The position numbers and the translations under genes are program-made. This document shows positions 1-13,104 of a stretch of 64,000 nt of DNA, piece by piece (positions within the stretch are counted from its first letter, which is position 1; each line of letters opens with the position of its first letter). The notes beneath the pieces were generated by a model, which worked only from the letters and a program-made list of their open reading frames with translations, ran no database searches and was not told the origin of the DNA. This stretch comes from Rosa chinensis (Eukaryota; Streptophyta; Magnoliopsida; Rosales; Rosaceae). The stretch covers positions 30,982,501 to 31,046,500 of the forward strand of contig NC_037090.1 of assembly GCF_002994745.2 (NCBI RefSeq), given 5' to 3'.

Positions 1-1480
1 TTTTTCAGCAAAAGTTCAGGGACTAAACAATATTTAGCCCAAAAAAAAAAATTTGCTAGCTAATTAATTTGCAACCTGAATATAATAGTACTTTTATTCT
101 CTACAATAAATATATTTCAAATAATTACAATAAAGTGAACAAATCCACAACTCAATCTAAAATATTAAACTTTGCATTCATAGCAAAATGTTTTTTACAT
201 TCCTAGCAAAGTACATTTCGTACCAAAGTAAATTCTTGGATTACAAAAACAAGCTTCAGCCTTCATGTCTCTCATTTTCAGCCTCAATTCTTTCCTCCCT
301 ATACCAGAAGTCCAGAATAGATATGTTATAACATATTAAAGATGTGCTTTGTAAATGTATACTATAACAAATTATCTAATTCCTGTAACTCTTTTGTTGT
401 AATGTAAGATATTAATCAAAGTCCTAAAAGAAAGACAGCTATCGGTCAAGTCTTAATGGCCTCTCAGATGAAGAAAAAGAAACTATATCCTAGGAGATCG
501 ACAATGCAGCAATGCAAGTAGGTGAAGGCCAAACTACCAACCAGCCCTTAAATCTAATTAGCAATCACACCATTAATTCAATCCAAAGTCATGGGGATAT
601 TTCATTCATCACAAAATTACAGAAGAAAGAGCACGCCCAGATTGTCGAATACTAAAGGAAGGGGCTGGAGCCATAGCTAACTCAGATGAAAGCAACATGT
701 TGTTTTTTCTTTTCTTTTCCTTTGAGTGACAACTGAAATGACAACACCACACCTCACAACCCAGCAAATTTGAACCCTAGAAGAGCCTAGAACAAACAAA
801 ATCTCTAATAAAACTTGGAGTAGTCATGACCATAGGATCGATTAAGAAGATAAGATTTACTATCCATGATGTAAATGGAATAGTATTAGGAGAAACCTTG
901 GCTTTTTGCGATGAAATCCCAAATCAACATCAAATCTGTCTCTCACTAACCAACAACATATTCCAAGTTCCAACCTTCAAAGAGAACATACAGAAAGCAA
1001 AGCATAATTTTAACTTTGTTAGATCAAGAACACAACAGAATGGAAACCACTCTCTAAATGAAAAAGGGAACAGACAGAGAAAGCAAACACTGCATGCTCA
1101 CAAGAGACTTTCGAGTTCTAAACCAATTCTAGCAGGGAGGGGTGGTTCCATTTGAGATTAAAATGGTAACTAATAGAAATTGACACACATACAAATCAGA
1201 TCATCTATTATAAAATTTCAGTTTGTATATTATCATTTTAGTTTATATACAAAACACTAATCTCAAATAAGGATCTAAACAATAAATTTTATAGAATTTC
1301 ATTATTATTATAAAAATGAATAAACCATCAAACCTACTTGCAATATACATGATGAGATTAAGAGAAGTGAAATACAGACCTAAAAAGAGAATCAACATCA
1401 ATTATATGTAAAGCATCAGCAACTGGCTTAAGATGTGATAAGCAGAACAAAAGGACAGTGGCAAACTTTGATCAATCTGC
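1..1480. other. gene-free AT-rich flank
   Basis: I see no supported gene on either strand. The short open frame at 826-1155 has no recognisable domain and a composition like its surroundings. No tRNA, rRNA or terminal repeats stand out. Confidence 0.5.
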
Positions 1481-1489
1481 TGGTTATAA

Positions 1490-2089
1490 GGAGAATTGCC
1501 AAAGAAATATCCGTGTGAAACACATTTACATTTGCTACTGATATTCGTGTGTATTTACCTCAGTAACCCAATAGCTATCATGTCAATTGTCATTAGATTG
1601 TTTACACAGAATTCTGTCTCTAGTTTCCCTTTTCACAAGGAATTCATTAGCTAGTTTTTCTTTTTACACAGATATCAGTGTCTATATTTCATATAGATAT
1701 TTGTGTGTTACTCATTTCACACAGAAATCAATACCAAAAACTTATTGTCACTAAAATCCGTCCCTCCATAATTCAAATAACATAAAAAATTAACAATTTC
1801 TAAATAAACTAATTTATAATACATACAGAAATCTGTGTGAATTGATATTCACACAGATAACCGTATGAAAATATTTTGGTTTTACATAGATATATGTTAC
1901 TGTTGTTTATATATCCATACGGATTTGCGTTGATATTGTTATTGTAAAAATTATTGTGGACCCAATTATACTTATTTCACATGATTATCTGTTAGTATTT
2001 GTTTTACGCACATATATCTATGACATTTAAATAATTTGTGTGAGTTAAATTTGTGTAGATTGTTATTTTGCTGATAGTGAGTTTAACAA
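1490..2089. mobile_element. decayed CACTA-like element end with ACACAGAT-type repeats
   Basis: The segment repeats short variants of ACACAGATATC and GATATTCGTGTG in both orientations about every 30-60 bases, for example near 1505, 1545, 1668, 1690, 1718, 1825 and 1850. Its right edge reads TTTTGCTGATAGTG (about 2073-2086), which in reverse complement is CACTATCAGCAAAA, a CACTA-type terminus with subterminal repeats. I cannot find a matching left terminus, so it is either truncated or something else. Homology between AMT units 1 and 2 begins right after this edge. Confidence 0.45.
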
Positions 2090-2937
2090 GGTCCTCACTA
2101 GACCTCTCTCTGTATCCCACCATCATGTAAAAATCTTTGTTTACATTTCTCAAATTAATGCCATGAAATCCTGAATGAAACGTAGTAGGTACTAGGTACT
2201 TAGGTAGTACTAAGTCTAACTATGACCACCAAGAAAAGAAAAACTCTATTACAGGAAACTGTTTTAGATGTAATCAGATACTTGATAATGAAAAGCTCTT
2301 TAACATTATTCAGTGGTCTAACATAATGCTTGATCTATACGTAATGCATGACACAAGAACGTGGCAGGCAAGCTTTGTTTCCGCTGCGTGTGGAGGTCAG
2401 ACCTCCGCCGATATCCGATATCTCTCTCTCAGATAATAATAATAAAAGAAAACTAATAATGAATATTCAGCTACTGTCAGCTTATGAATCCCTCAACCAC
2501 GTACGATCAGATTCTTCTTCCTCTTCTTCTACAACTAAATCTGAGAAAAGATTCACGGCCTGGAATCAGGAATAGGGAATATTAATATTGCCATTTTGCA
2601 TCTCCATTTGTCCTTCTCATATTCCATTTAGTCAATCACACCCGTTAATACGACAAAAGCCGCCCTTTATATCTCAGTTATATTCCAATTGCCAGCCTTT
2701 TGATCCCTATGATCACACATCCTCCAAATACTAATCAATCCTCTCCAGCTAAGCTGGGTTCCAAACCCATTTAAAAAAAAAAAACAAAAAAATCAATTTT
2801 CTCCATTGACCCTCACTCATCTCCAGTCCTCCACCTACCAATTTACTTATATAAGACCTCTTATCTTCCCTTTACTTCTACCGTTAGTTTTCGCGTTCAG
2901 TGGCTGAATCAGGATTTGAAACTCGAGAATATTTCAC
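2090..2937 (+). promoter_or_regulatory. promoter and 5' flank of AMT copy 1
   Basis: This stretch is recognisably the same sequence as the flanks of copies 2 and 3, where it is split by insertions. A TATA box (TATATAA) lies at 2848-2854, about 85 bases before the ATG. The CCGTTAGTTTTCGCG block at about 2880 is near-identical in the other copies and probably marks the 5' UTR. It is the least interrupted version of the promoter: it lacks the LTR and Mutator-like insertions of units 2 and 3 but has its own small insertion at about 2743-2797. Confidence 0.7.
2743..2797 (+). mobile_element. short SINE-like 3' fragment in AMT copy 1 promoter
   Basis: Copies 2 and 3 read straight from CAATCCTC to CATTG here. 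Copy 1 has about 55 extra bases ending in an A-rich tail, with ATCAATCCTC on the left and ATCAATTTTC on the right as an imperfect target duplication. The insert has GGTTCCAAACCC, like a tRNA B box. The same core occurs in the insertion that altered exon 3 of AMT copy 2 (45489-45577). This suggests a tRNA-derived SINE; the family was not identified. Confidence 0.45.
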
Positions 2938-5900
2938 ATGGTGGCGCCGGCGTACGAGGCGACTGGCGGAGCGGTGCCGGACTGGCTGAACAAAGGTGAC
3001 AACGCATGGCAGATGATCTCCGCCACGCTGGTGGGTCTCCAGAGCGTGCCGGGGCTGGTCATCCTCTACGGGAGCATAGTGAAGAAGAAGTGGGCGGTCA
3101 ACTCCGCCTTCATGGCCCTCTATGCCTTCGCCGCCGTTGTGCTTTGCTGGGTGTCGTGGGCCTACAAGATGTCGTTCGGGGACGAGCTGCTGCCGTTTTG
3201 GGGAAAGGCCGGGCCTGCCTTAGGGCAGAAGTTTCTGCTCAAGCACGCTGCCCTCCCCGAATCGACACAGCACCACCCCGACGGCAGTATTGAGACTCCC
3301 ATGGCCATGCCGTTATACCCGATGGCGACCATGGTGTGGTTCCAGTGCGTGTTCGCGGCCATAACACTGATACTGTTGGCAGGGTCGGTGCTGGGGAGAA
3401 TGAACTTCAAGGCGTGGATGATGTTCGTGCCTCTGTGGCTGACGTCCTCGTACACCGTCGGTGCTTTTAGCTTGTGGGGCGGAGGGTTCTTGTTCCACTG
3501 GGGTGTTATGGATTACTCCGGCGGGTACGTCATTCATCTTTCTTCAGGGATTGCTGGTTTCACCACTGCTTACTGGGTACGTTAACGTTCATGCTAGGCC
3601 TTTTTTTTTTTCCTTTCTTTCTCTGTTTCTCATGATATTAAATGATTGAGTAATTTGGCATCGAAACGATTTTCTAAGATTCTGTTTTCCTCAATAACAA
3701 GACGTATGTGGTTCCATGTCAATTTTTGACAGGGTGACTTTTATAATTTCCTGTTTTTTTTTTTTTTTTGAGGAGATAATTTCCTGTTATGTAGAGACAG
3801 ACATGTCTTTTTCTGTTTATTATCAATCTCTACCTAGTGTCTTTCATTGTAAAGACTTGAACACATAATGCCCATTAGGTCATACACTCTCTTCCAAAAT
3901 ATTAAAATGTAAGCCATTTTAATTTTTCGAGATCTTCCTTTTAGAAGAAAAAAAAAATCGAGATCTTTTTATCTCAATAATTAATTTAGAAGATCAGCAA
4001 ACCAAGTTGCACATTTGTTAGCACAGGTTGCTAATAATTTGAGTAGGCAGTCCCTATATTTATTGGAAGCACATCCGTCTGTGGGAAGCTCTTCAATTTG
4101 ATTGTAATGATTCTTGATCATTTATGAATTTTATTCATTCCCCTAAAAAATAATAATTTAGAACTTGACATACACAATTTTTTTTAAGAAGAAATGTATC
4201 CATTCTCACTGAACCAAATCCAAAATAATTACATTTCCCCATCGTCAACCTACGATAGTTCTCTAGTTTTTCTAGCTAGATTCAATCTCTTGGTATAATG
4301 CTATTCATTACTCTCAATAATTTAGATTGGTAATTTGACACATACATGCGAAACTGTTTAGCTAAGAGAATATTCATGCATATAATAGGTTTAGGAGAAT
4401 TCTTCTTCCAATTGTTTACTTTCCAATTAATCTGGAATATTCTTCTTCTTGGATTTTAATTAGTTAGTACATATGCCAACCGCTAAGGAAGCAAGATGTC
4501 CCAGTTGGTTTTCCCAACAGCCACATGCCTACAAATAATATTAAATATTTATTTATTCTATCTAATAAAATTGGACAAACTTTAAATATTATTATGTTGG
4601 ACAAAGCGTCGTTGTCTTTAGTTCGTTGAGGTCACTCTTATGCCTACAAGTCTAATTACTATTAGGACATTACTTGGCTAACCAGGTCTGGTTAGCTTAT
4701 GCAGCTCAGGGGACATAACAGGGGGTATTATTATTTGATATATTTATATAATATTTTAAACAGACAGATGTCTGTCCATTAGTGGCAGTAAGTAATTTCC
4801 TTTCTATTGTCAGCTGAAAATGACTCATATATTTTAGCATCAATTTCAACTCTAAATTAAAACAAATAAATAAAGCGAAGTCTGAAAATAATGAATATAA
4901 TTTAATGATATGCTGACCTTGATGATCGAGTTTCAGGTAGGACCTAGGGTGAAGAAGGACAGGGAGAGATTCCCACCAAACAACGTACTGCTGACGTTGG
5001 CCGGAGCAGGGTTGCTGTGGATGGGATGGGCCGGTTTCAACGGCGGAGATCCGTACGCGGCCAACACAGACTCCTCCATGGCTGTCCTCAACACTAACAT
5101 CTGCGCTGCCACGAGTCTCTTGGTGTGGACATGGCTCGATGTCATCTTCTTCAACAAGCCCTCCGTCATCGGAGCTGTCCAGGGAATGATTACTGGCCTC
5201 GTATGTATTACTCCTGCTGCAGGTTGCTCTTTAACTTTTATCCTCGTATGAGACTCAAGATTTCCCTACCATTATTAATTTAGGGTTGGCTTTAGCGTAG
5301 AGACTCGTTAGAGCGTGAATTCAGGAGTTAAATCGGAGTTTATGAGTTTTTTTTTGCTTTTTTAAGAAAATCGGAGTTTATGAGTTAAAAATATAAAATA
5401 AGATAATAATATTAAAGCACCGGTCGCATATCAAACAATAGTTTTTCGTATATATTACTAGACAGTCCTACACATCATTTACAGGAGGATTTCTAGATTT
5501 ATTTATCACGTTATGTGGAACTACTCATTCACAAGTTGCAATTTTCATTTATTCAGACCAAAAAAAAAAAAGTTGCAATTTTCATCTCCTTGAGAATCTT
5601 GGACCCTAGCATTGATTCACTGAAAGCTACGTGAAGTTGACTTATTGCTCAAGGAGAACCTTATAAACAAAGAGAGTTTCTATTGGGACCTCCAAATTTG
5701 CTCACTTGACCTCACTCTATTATGAATTATTAAATGACATATATAACCTACTATAAAATGACTATTAAGGACAATAATTATACCAAAAAAATTTATATTT
5801 ATTTTATGTAGATTTTCCAATTCAATAATATTAGATTGTATTCCTTATTATTTTCCTTATCTATTTTCATTTTCCAATTTCACTACACACTCATTAAAGC

Positions 5901-6765
5901 ATTCATATATATTTAATAAGAATTAAAAATATGATTAAGATCATGTGACATAAAAATGTATGACATATATGTTGAATGCATATTGGTGAGGGAAAACAAA
6001 ATAAATCCTCTTATGATTTATGACCTAAATCTAAGTCAATCTATTATATTTGGAAAAAAAAAATTAATAATAATAAATATTTAAATAATTAATCATGTGG
6101 TACAAAAAATACAGAAAAAAAAAACATTAAAAAAAATGATTTTTTTTTTGGGAATAAAAACAAAATGATTTCTTCATTTTTTTTTTGCTCAGCTAAAATA
6201 GCAAAAAAAATTTAAAAACATTATAGTTCATGGCCTTATTGATTAGACATTAATTTTTGAAACTCAAGTTTAATTAAGTAATGTATATTTAGTTAAGATT
6301 TATAGAGTGATTAAATCATTGAAATGACTAAATTTTTTATTTTAAAGATAATTAATAATTTGTTTGGAAATTATATGAGTGAGGTTATTTGAGGAAATTT
6401 AGTGAGGTTTAGTGAGTAAATTTAGTATTTGAAAATTTGATAAGAGGTGTAAAAAGCATATAGGTTAAGTGAATAAATTTGGAGGTTCCAATAGAAAAAC
6501 TCATAAACAAATTAAGCAAAGTCATTTAATCATTAAGATTAACAAATTCTATAGTTTAATTGTCAGAAAAACGTGTCCCCTTGTTGTACTTTAAAGTTTT
6601 ATTGTTAGATCCATTACAGATGGGTCAAATATATATTATTTAGCAAACTTCATATACCCAATTTTCTATTATTTATTCTTATGTAGAAAAGGAAAAGAAA
6701 AAAAAATATAGGTTTTATTTTTGGGTCCCTTTCCATTTATTTGTCTACGTCTCTTATTTTTGCTC

Positions 6766-6813
<48 letters not shown>

Positions 6814-7906
6814 CACATATACATATACATATACATGTGTGTGTGTGTGTAATATTAGGAACCCTTAGCCCACCCCACCTTTACATTTGCTGGTGAGAAT
6901 CAAAATCATGATTTTTACAATGTTGAAATTATAATTTACCAACAGGTCACAACTCACCTGCCTTTAGAGCATATCAATTAGTTTCCAGTAGATTTTTTAT
7001 TTTTTTTATTTTTATTTTTTTAAAACTAAAGCGTTTCTAGGACTATTCATTAATAATAAAAATAAAGCCAGAATGATCATTACATATCATTCCACTACCA
7101 TCATGTTTATGTTTAGTGTAGAAAAATTTTCTTAACAATCTATGTTTATACGTTATTAGGGTTAATTAACTTGTTAGTCTATGTGAGATGAGCATGTACT
7201 TTGACAATGAAATACATCGAGATTTTTCAATATTAGTGTAATGTGAAAAACACTACAAACTTAAACGTTGAAGTAATGCAAGAAGCTATTGGCCTGTAGC
7301 ACAATTCATATTATAATATCTTTTTTTTTTCTTATGTAATTGCACAGACTGATGATACGTGTATTTTGTAATTTTGTGAATGAATTAGGTCTTGTACAAG
7401 GATGGGCAGCAGTAGTGATGGGAGTATTGTCTGGCAGCGTGCCATGGTTCACCATGATGATCGTAGACAAAAGGTGGAGACTCTTAACCGTCGTTGACGA
7501 CACCCTTGGCGTTGTCCACACCCACGCAGTGGCTGGATACCTAGGCGGCATATTGACCGGCATCTTTGCCGAGCCCCAACTATGCGCACTCTTCTTACCT
7601 GTCACGAACTCTCGTGGGGTAGTCTACGGGGGCATGCAAGTGTTCAAACAAATCGTAGGCGGCCTGTTCATCATCGGATGGAACATCGTGGTGACCTCGA
7701 TCATTTGTGTGGCAATCCGGTTTGTGATTCCTCTACGGATGCCAGAGGAGCAGTTGTTGATTGGAGATGATGCAGTGCATGGGGAAGAGGCCTATGCCTT
7801 GTGGGGCGATGGGGAGTTGTATGATGAAACTAAGCATGATAAACATTACTCGGATGATGCCTCACAGGGTAAGTTTGAATCCAGTGGTGCCACTCAGGTT
7901 GTCTAA
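2938..7906 (+). CDS. AMT3;1-like: ammonium transporter, AMT2/AMT3 clade (copy 1)
   Basis: Plasma-membrane ammonium transporter of the Amt/Mep/Rh family. Exons by GT-AG and frame are 2938-3576, 4937-5222 and 7389-7906, giving 480 aa, close to the roughly 475-490 aa usual for the clade. The N-terminus has the conserved [10 protein letters not shown] and PGLVILYGS stretches. Asp192 in MDYSGG and His200 match the substrate-site Asp and first pore His of AmtB; His354 in VVHTHAVAG matches the second. Phe139 is a likely outer-gate Phe. [18 protein letters not shown] near the C-terminus is the conserved cytosolic tail motif that allosterically gates plant AMTs. Intron 1 is 1.36 kb; intron 2 is 2.17 kb and contains a TIR element. 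The frame is unbroken, so the gene looks functional. Assignment to AMT3;1-like rather than AMT2;1 rests on overall sequence impression. Confidence 0.93.
5672..6502. mobile_element. TIR element in AMT copy 1 intron 2 (Mutator-like MITE)
   Basis: Left end GTTTCTATTGGGACCTCC and right end GGTTCCAATAGAAAAAC are inverted copies continuing for about 35 bases. Flanks carry the 9-bp duplication ATAAACAAA (5663-5671 and 6503-6511), the length expected of Mutator-like elements. The corresponding place in intron 2 of copy 3 lacks the element, so it inserted in unit 1 only. No coding capacity is seen. A close relative lies at 52533-53381. Confidence 0.85.
6766..6852. repeat. AT then TG/TA microsatellite in intron 2
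   Basis: A run of about 19 TA units is followed by CACACACA, several TATACA units and GTGTGTGTGTGT. It lies in intron 2 of AMT copy 1, away from splice sites, and is absent from copies 2 and 3. Confidence 0.9.
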
Positions 7907-8688
7907 GCTATCCTTCTACCAAAATGTCATTGTGAAATTTATCGGTTACAGTCGTACATGTACTGTCACTAAAACAGTTACATGTCCTCATCTGTATGTA
8001 TATTGCTAGCTATTTGGCTGCTTTGTATTCGCTATCGATTATGCGAGTGATTATTGAGGATAGAAGATAAATCACATGGAAATGCACAATGTAAATTTCA
8101 TGAAAGATTGGTTGCATATAATCCATAGTAGTCAAACTCCTACCTAGAGCCCTAAATCGAAAATTCGCGCTCTAATTTACCATACAGCCAATGCTCAGAT
8201 GAGACTGGAGATATATCTTGGCTCTTCCTCAAATCTATAGATGATTTAGATTATGATGCAGAACATAACTCTACTTATTAGTTTCATATTGGGTTGCTCT
8301 CAAAGATTGTTATGTCCGATACCCAATCTAACAGCTAGCTCATATGAACTGATGCTGCAACCTTGATCATAGGGACTAGGCCACTGGGGGATCATGGAAA
8401 AATTGAATTTCAAGTAGAGTAGAATATTAGGGTTGATTCAACCAAATTATATATCTAGATAAGCAACTGCAGTCTATCAGCAAATCAACATAATCCATTG
8501 TCATAAAACTACAAAACTAGCATGACAGTCCTTTGCCAAAGGGCATATTTCTTTGCAATTACTCAAACAGTCCATGTAGACAAGTAAAGCCCACGCGAAC
8601 ATGTTTTTTATTTTTCTACCATGCATGGAAAATGTCCCTCACTATACAGTAGCCGAAAATTGACGACATATTATTTTCTTTTTCTGCT
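7907..8688. other. 3' flank of AMT copy 1
   Basis: This matches the 3' flanks of copies 2 and 3, including the ATCGGTTACAGT stretch at about 7940 and CTCTACTTATTAG near 8269. It has a single copy of the segment that is tandemly doubled in units 2 and 3. No other gene is seen. It presumably contains the 3' UTR; I could not fix the poly(A) site. Confidence 0.6.
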
Positions 8689-8705
8689 AAAGAGATCGAG
8701 ATTAG

Positions 8706-9568
8706 TTTTTTGAATGAGAGAGAATAAATTCATCCCCCCAAATTTATGGAAAAAGAAAAAAGAAAAATGACTAACTAAAGAGAGAAAGGAGGACATAAAA
8801 CTTAACCCCTCAAAAAGAAAGTCGAAACAAAATAGCAAACCAAACAACCAAGCAAAAGTTATCTACCGAAAGCGAAAATTATGGAACCCCATAAAATTTC
8901 CATTACAAAGAATAGCAACAAATCGTAGGGCGAACTCACCAAACCATAGTAGTTGAAGTGAGACCAAAGTTTACAAGAGCATTTGCAACTTGGTTCCCTT
9001 CACAAAATATGTGAGAGCATCAGAATTGCATTTGATAGATGTGGTGCAAACAAGTACCCCATTCCACTCGAAGTTGCCAAGGCACCAAATTAGATGATTT
9101 AAGGAAATGACGAACTAGAATTGAATCAACCTCCAACAACATATGTTTCCAATTTCGAACCCAAGTTCAATTACCTTAATAACCGCCATTATCTCAGCTG
9201 CTATTGAACTTGGAATGTCAAGATTAGAACTAAAAGCACCAAAAAATGCACCTTCAAAATCCTGAAACACACCACCACAACCGGCTTGACCTGAGGCACT
9301 CCTCCAAGAGCCATTTGTATTAATTTTCACCTAACACATTATAGGAGGGATCCAATTAACCTCAATGATCGAATGAGCTCTACATGGCCTGCATGTAACC
9401 CCAAACCTTTTCAAAACAATTAGCTTTTGCGTATTATTAAACATAGAACATGAACCAAGCTTACTGGAATATAAGATCTGCCCATTAATCAATTGATATG
9501 CCTTGGTCAGTTGAACATTAATTCCATTATATTTTTCCTTGTTTCTCAAGTGCCAAAAACACCGCAAC
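8706..9568 (-). mobile_element. 5'-truncated LINE with RNase H-like coding end
   Basis: A perfect 17-bp duplication AAAGAGATCGAGATTAG flanks it (8689-8705 and 9569-9585). The left edge begins with a T run, the poly(A) tail of a minus-strand insertion. On the minus strand, 9330-9115 encodes KINTNGSWR, AGCGGVFQDFEG and AAEIMAVIKVIELGF, typical of the RNase H-like domain at the end of plant L1-type LINEs. The upstream reverse transcriptase is missing. The equivalent site in units 2 and 3 is empty, so it inserted after unit 1 separated. Confidence 0.85.
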
Positions 9569-10005
9569 AAAGAGATCGAGATTAGTCAAGTTTGACCAAT
9601 GTTAAATTCTCACTCAGAGATGAAGTTTGATTGGTAAATTTAACCATTTAAGGTATGTTTTTTGTCTTTTGAATTTTCAATTCCATTCTATCGACTTGAC
9701 AGTGGATTGTGCTGCATATGCTTTATTTTATGTTATTAGAATTTGCCTCGATCACTGTGTTCTTAGTGTTGTCATCAAGTGTTGGCTAAAGTTTATGATT
9801 TGGTGTTTGCGTTTTCTGATCCATTTAAAGATGCGGTGGTGACAATTTTATAAATATAAATTTTAATATTAGTTTGGACGTTTGGTGTGGGCATGAACTT
9901 AAATAGAACGCATGGTCTTTAAGTCCCCTTTATTTACCCACGAGTATTCAGCTAGGGCAATTTACAATTTACCTTGTTGGTAAATTACTCTGAGGTAAAA
10001 TCACA

Positions 10006-10530
10006 TGACAGGACCCGTCTCGGATTTCACCATGAAATCTGAGGTTGCCTTGCGGGCACCTCAAGAATAACTCTAGGGTTTAGGGTAGAGCCACCCCTAA
10101 AGATTGACTATCCAAAATCTGTAGAAAACACATTTACACTTCTAAGCAAACCACCCTTGCTCTTCTGGAGCCACCTTACTCCCCAAATTACAATAACTCC
10201 ACAACCAAGTAAAAACAAGTCCTACACTTCCGCAATAGTCAATTGAAATCCGAAATTTAACATATTCTCAATTACACAAATATAACTCCCAAGCTTTAAA
10301 ATATTTGTCCCACAGGTTATCAGAGCAATCTAAAAGAGGAAAGTGAAATCAAGATACAAGTAGGTTAAATAATTAAGTAATTATCCTACAATATAAATTA
10401 CAACAGCAGCTGATGTTATGCCTCGAATCCTACTATGCCGAACCATCTAATCTGCAGGCTAGACATTTGAAACCGAAGGGCCTAGAGGAAAGTAATTGAA
10501 AAACGTTAGCGTGAGTGGATGAAAATAATT
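10006..10530 (-). mobile_element. Gypsy LTR fragment
   Basis: Starts TGACAGGACCCG, the same end as the solo LTR at 40385-43012, and continues with similar sequence (TTTGAAACCGAAGGGCC at about 10465 against a near-identical stretch at about 40792). Similarity fades at about 10530, so this is a truncated copy. It interrupts the AMT unit 1 flank at AAAATCACA, which is continuous in units 2 and 3. Confidence 0.65.
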
Positions 10531-11238
10531 ACTTGTAATAAATGAAAGGATTAATTCTTGTTTACCTGAACTTTTAGTCATTCTTCGTGTTAGTGCCTAA
10601 ACTTTCAATTTCATCAACAACGCCCCTGAACTCCTAATTTTTATCAGCCGCGTCCAATTCTTCAAACTCCATCCAAAATTTCCGTCAATTGATGTCATGG
10701 AAGAAGACAGTAGGGCTAAATTTTGATAATACCCTTGTGAACGTTTTCCCACTTTTTTTAACCAAGGCAATATTAATTATATTATACATAAATAAATATA
10801 TCTCTACTTTATTCAATTTTTCTCTGCCCAAAACCAACTGGCTCGAGAGAGCAAAAATTTCGGCAATTTTGAATTAGCATACAACTTCATCACCATTCTG
10901 ATTTCTAAGTGAATCCGACTTGATCTACACAAACCTTTTCTAGGAACGCATAAAACTGAAAACCTCATCTGCCCAACTATAAAATTCAAATGCTATTTTT
11001 TTTTTCAAGGTCAAATGCTACTTTAATTAGAGCTAGTTAGGTAGCCACATTTTATTTTATTTTCCTCTCAACCCCTGGATGCTAGTAAAATTAGAACTCA
11101 TTAACTACACTTCAAATTTGGTCTTCTCCTGGTTTCATATTGCTGGTTTTAGAATTACCAATAGCACCACAATTTAACAGTCACTTTTCTAAAATTCAAC
11201 ATGAGAGAAGAGAAGATGTTCACTCGAACGGTGTATAT
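10531..11238. other. no gene; possible MITE arm
   Basis: About 10550-10700 resembles one arm of the long-TIR element at 25317-25731 (both carry AACTTT...ATTTCATCAA...CGCCCCTGAACT-like text). The rest is AT-rich with nothing recognisable. Confidence 0.35.
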
Positions 11239-13008
11239 CACTACTAAAAAGAATTGCATTTGCGACGCCTATTTTGCGACGGCAAATTGGGCTTTTGCGA
11301 CGGAAAAAACTTTTCGCGACGGAAAATTGAGCCTTTTGCGACGGAAATGTTGGCGTTGCAATAGGTGGCGTCACAAAATCCATTTGCGACGGTAAAATGC
11401 CGTCGCAAAAAGTATTTGCCTCGGAAAACTGTTGCCGTCGCAATGGCTAAACTATTTGCGACGGATACTTTGCCGTCGCAAAAGAATATTTCATTTATAA
11501 AAAAAAAAAAAAAGGTGTGAATTGCACACCAAAGCTAGTACCATCTAAACCACTCCAAAGAAACATATTACATATATACAATAATACATATATACAAGAG
11601 TTGAACTATATAGAAACATGATCAAAACCCTTACAGCAAGGGATAATGCCCAGTGGCACCAAAACATCAAAACTAAAGAAGGAAATTTACAAAGACAGAA
11701 CTCTTAACACTCGGGCACTCTTTTCACAACCCTGCTACCTAAGTATCTGCAAAGAAACAAAAAAAATAAAATAAAGGAGGCATGAGCAACTAAAGCTCAG
11801 TGAGTAGCTAAACAAAAATAAATGAAAACGTAAAGACTAACAATCAGTACTCCAAATGAAAAGTAAACAACACCAAAATTTATCACCCAAGTCATGATCA
11901 ACCCACTGGTATTAATCACAGAAAAATCTAAACTCCAACACAACCAGTTGCCACAGCAAACTCAGACATGAAAATAATCAGGCTTCCAAAGCCCCCGAGC
12001 TACCACAGCTCAATGACCGTGCCACTAATCATGGTCACGTCATATGTAATGTGCACATTGCCAACACCACTCTCTTGTTGACTAGAGGATTGAAAACACA
12101 ATTAATTTTAAGGTAATTCTCAAATCATGATCCATAACAATTGCAGCACAATAAAACCATCAAATTCACAATTCGAAACACGTACATACTGAGTTGATGA
12201 CGAACAGAACATATAATCAAGATCCAAAACCCAATACTCCAAAGTAAAAACCAATAAGGAGATTAACAAAATAAAGAAAATAGATAGAGGATACCACAAA
12301 GTAGAAACATGAAACCCTCACCCTTGACTTAGTACCCGAGCTTCTTAATACCCAAACCAGAAACAAGCTTAGTTTTTACTCTCTTTCAAAACCAAGGTCT
12401 AAATTCCTCTCTTCCTTCTCTCTTCAATCCCCCGTCTCAAAGAAAAGAAATCTGGAACTATGTAGTACCCTCCCCAAATCCGTTTCTCGATGGGAAACAA
12501 AAGCCCAAAAAGAAAAGAAGACAAAGGCAAAACGGTGGGAGGGATAGAATTTAGGCTAGGTGGGCTTCTAGGTTTCAAACACGTCATCTCAACACCCACT
12601 GATGCTAAGCAAACAAACATAAAGTTCATTTAATTAACAATCTCTATCAATAACAATGAATAAAGAGAACAAGATAAAGGTACCCAACTGACAAGATAAA
12701 AGAACTCATTCTAAAAACAACCTTAGGTAAAGAAAAAAATAAAAAAATCAGTTTCAGGATTTCAGAGTCTTCACATGATAAGAGAATATAAAACAAAACC
12801 CAATGTGAGAGTAATATACTGATGCCATGTGCCAAAAAATTGAACACTAGAGGATCTACTCGGCAGAAATGAAAAGGAGGCAAAGCAAGAAATTACAAGG
12901 CCGACCAAAATGCACCAGGGACATAACCAAATACTTATGCAATAAACCAGAAACATGTGATTGATAAGCAAAGCTGAACAAATGGCATAACTGTAGGATT
13001 CAACTTAC

Positions 13009-13104
13009 CTCTCCATTCATCTCATAAGCAAGTAAAACATCTGCTTCTGGGCTTGTGGCCTGAATCAATGGAATTGATGCCTTGTAGGGGCCTCCATTCT
13101 CCTC
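13009..13104 (-). pseudogene. captured sulfite oxidase exon
   Basis: On the minus strand the 96 bases read EENGGPYKASIP, IQATSPEADV and LLAYEMNGE, a conserved block of plant peroxisomal sulfite oxidase (molybdenum-cofactor enzyme, sulfite to sulfate). It is bounded by an AG acceptor and a GTAAG donor, so the copy was taken from genomic DNA, not mRNA. With only this exon and the piece at 14900-14980 present, it cannot encode an enzyme. Confidence 0.8.

Noticed and set aside
826..1155. 109-aa open frame near the left edge
   Set aside because: No domain, no neighbouring signals, composition as in surrounding non-coding DNA.
3006..3455. Open frames overlapping AMT exon 1 in other frames (also at 30839-31303 and 57157-57621)
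   Set aside because: They arise from the GC-rich exon and recur only because the exon is duplicated; they are Arg/His-rich and lack any family match.
7306..7605. Minus-strand open frame opposite AMT exon 3 (also 44957-45268 and 59638-59949)
   Set aside because: Antisense shadow of a conserved exon.
9627..9842. 71-aa frame and its relatives at 62677-62862
   Set aside because: Shared flank sequence of the AMT units, with no conservation of the frame between them.
12399..12971. Hydrophobic minus-strand frames in the CACTA interior
   Set aside because: No recognisable family, mutually overlapping, AT-rich; not supportable as genes.
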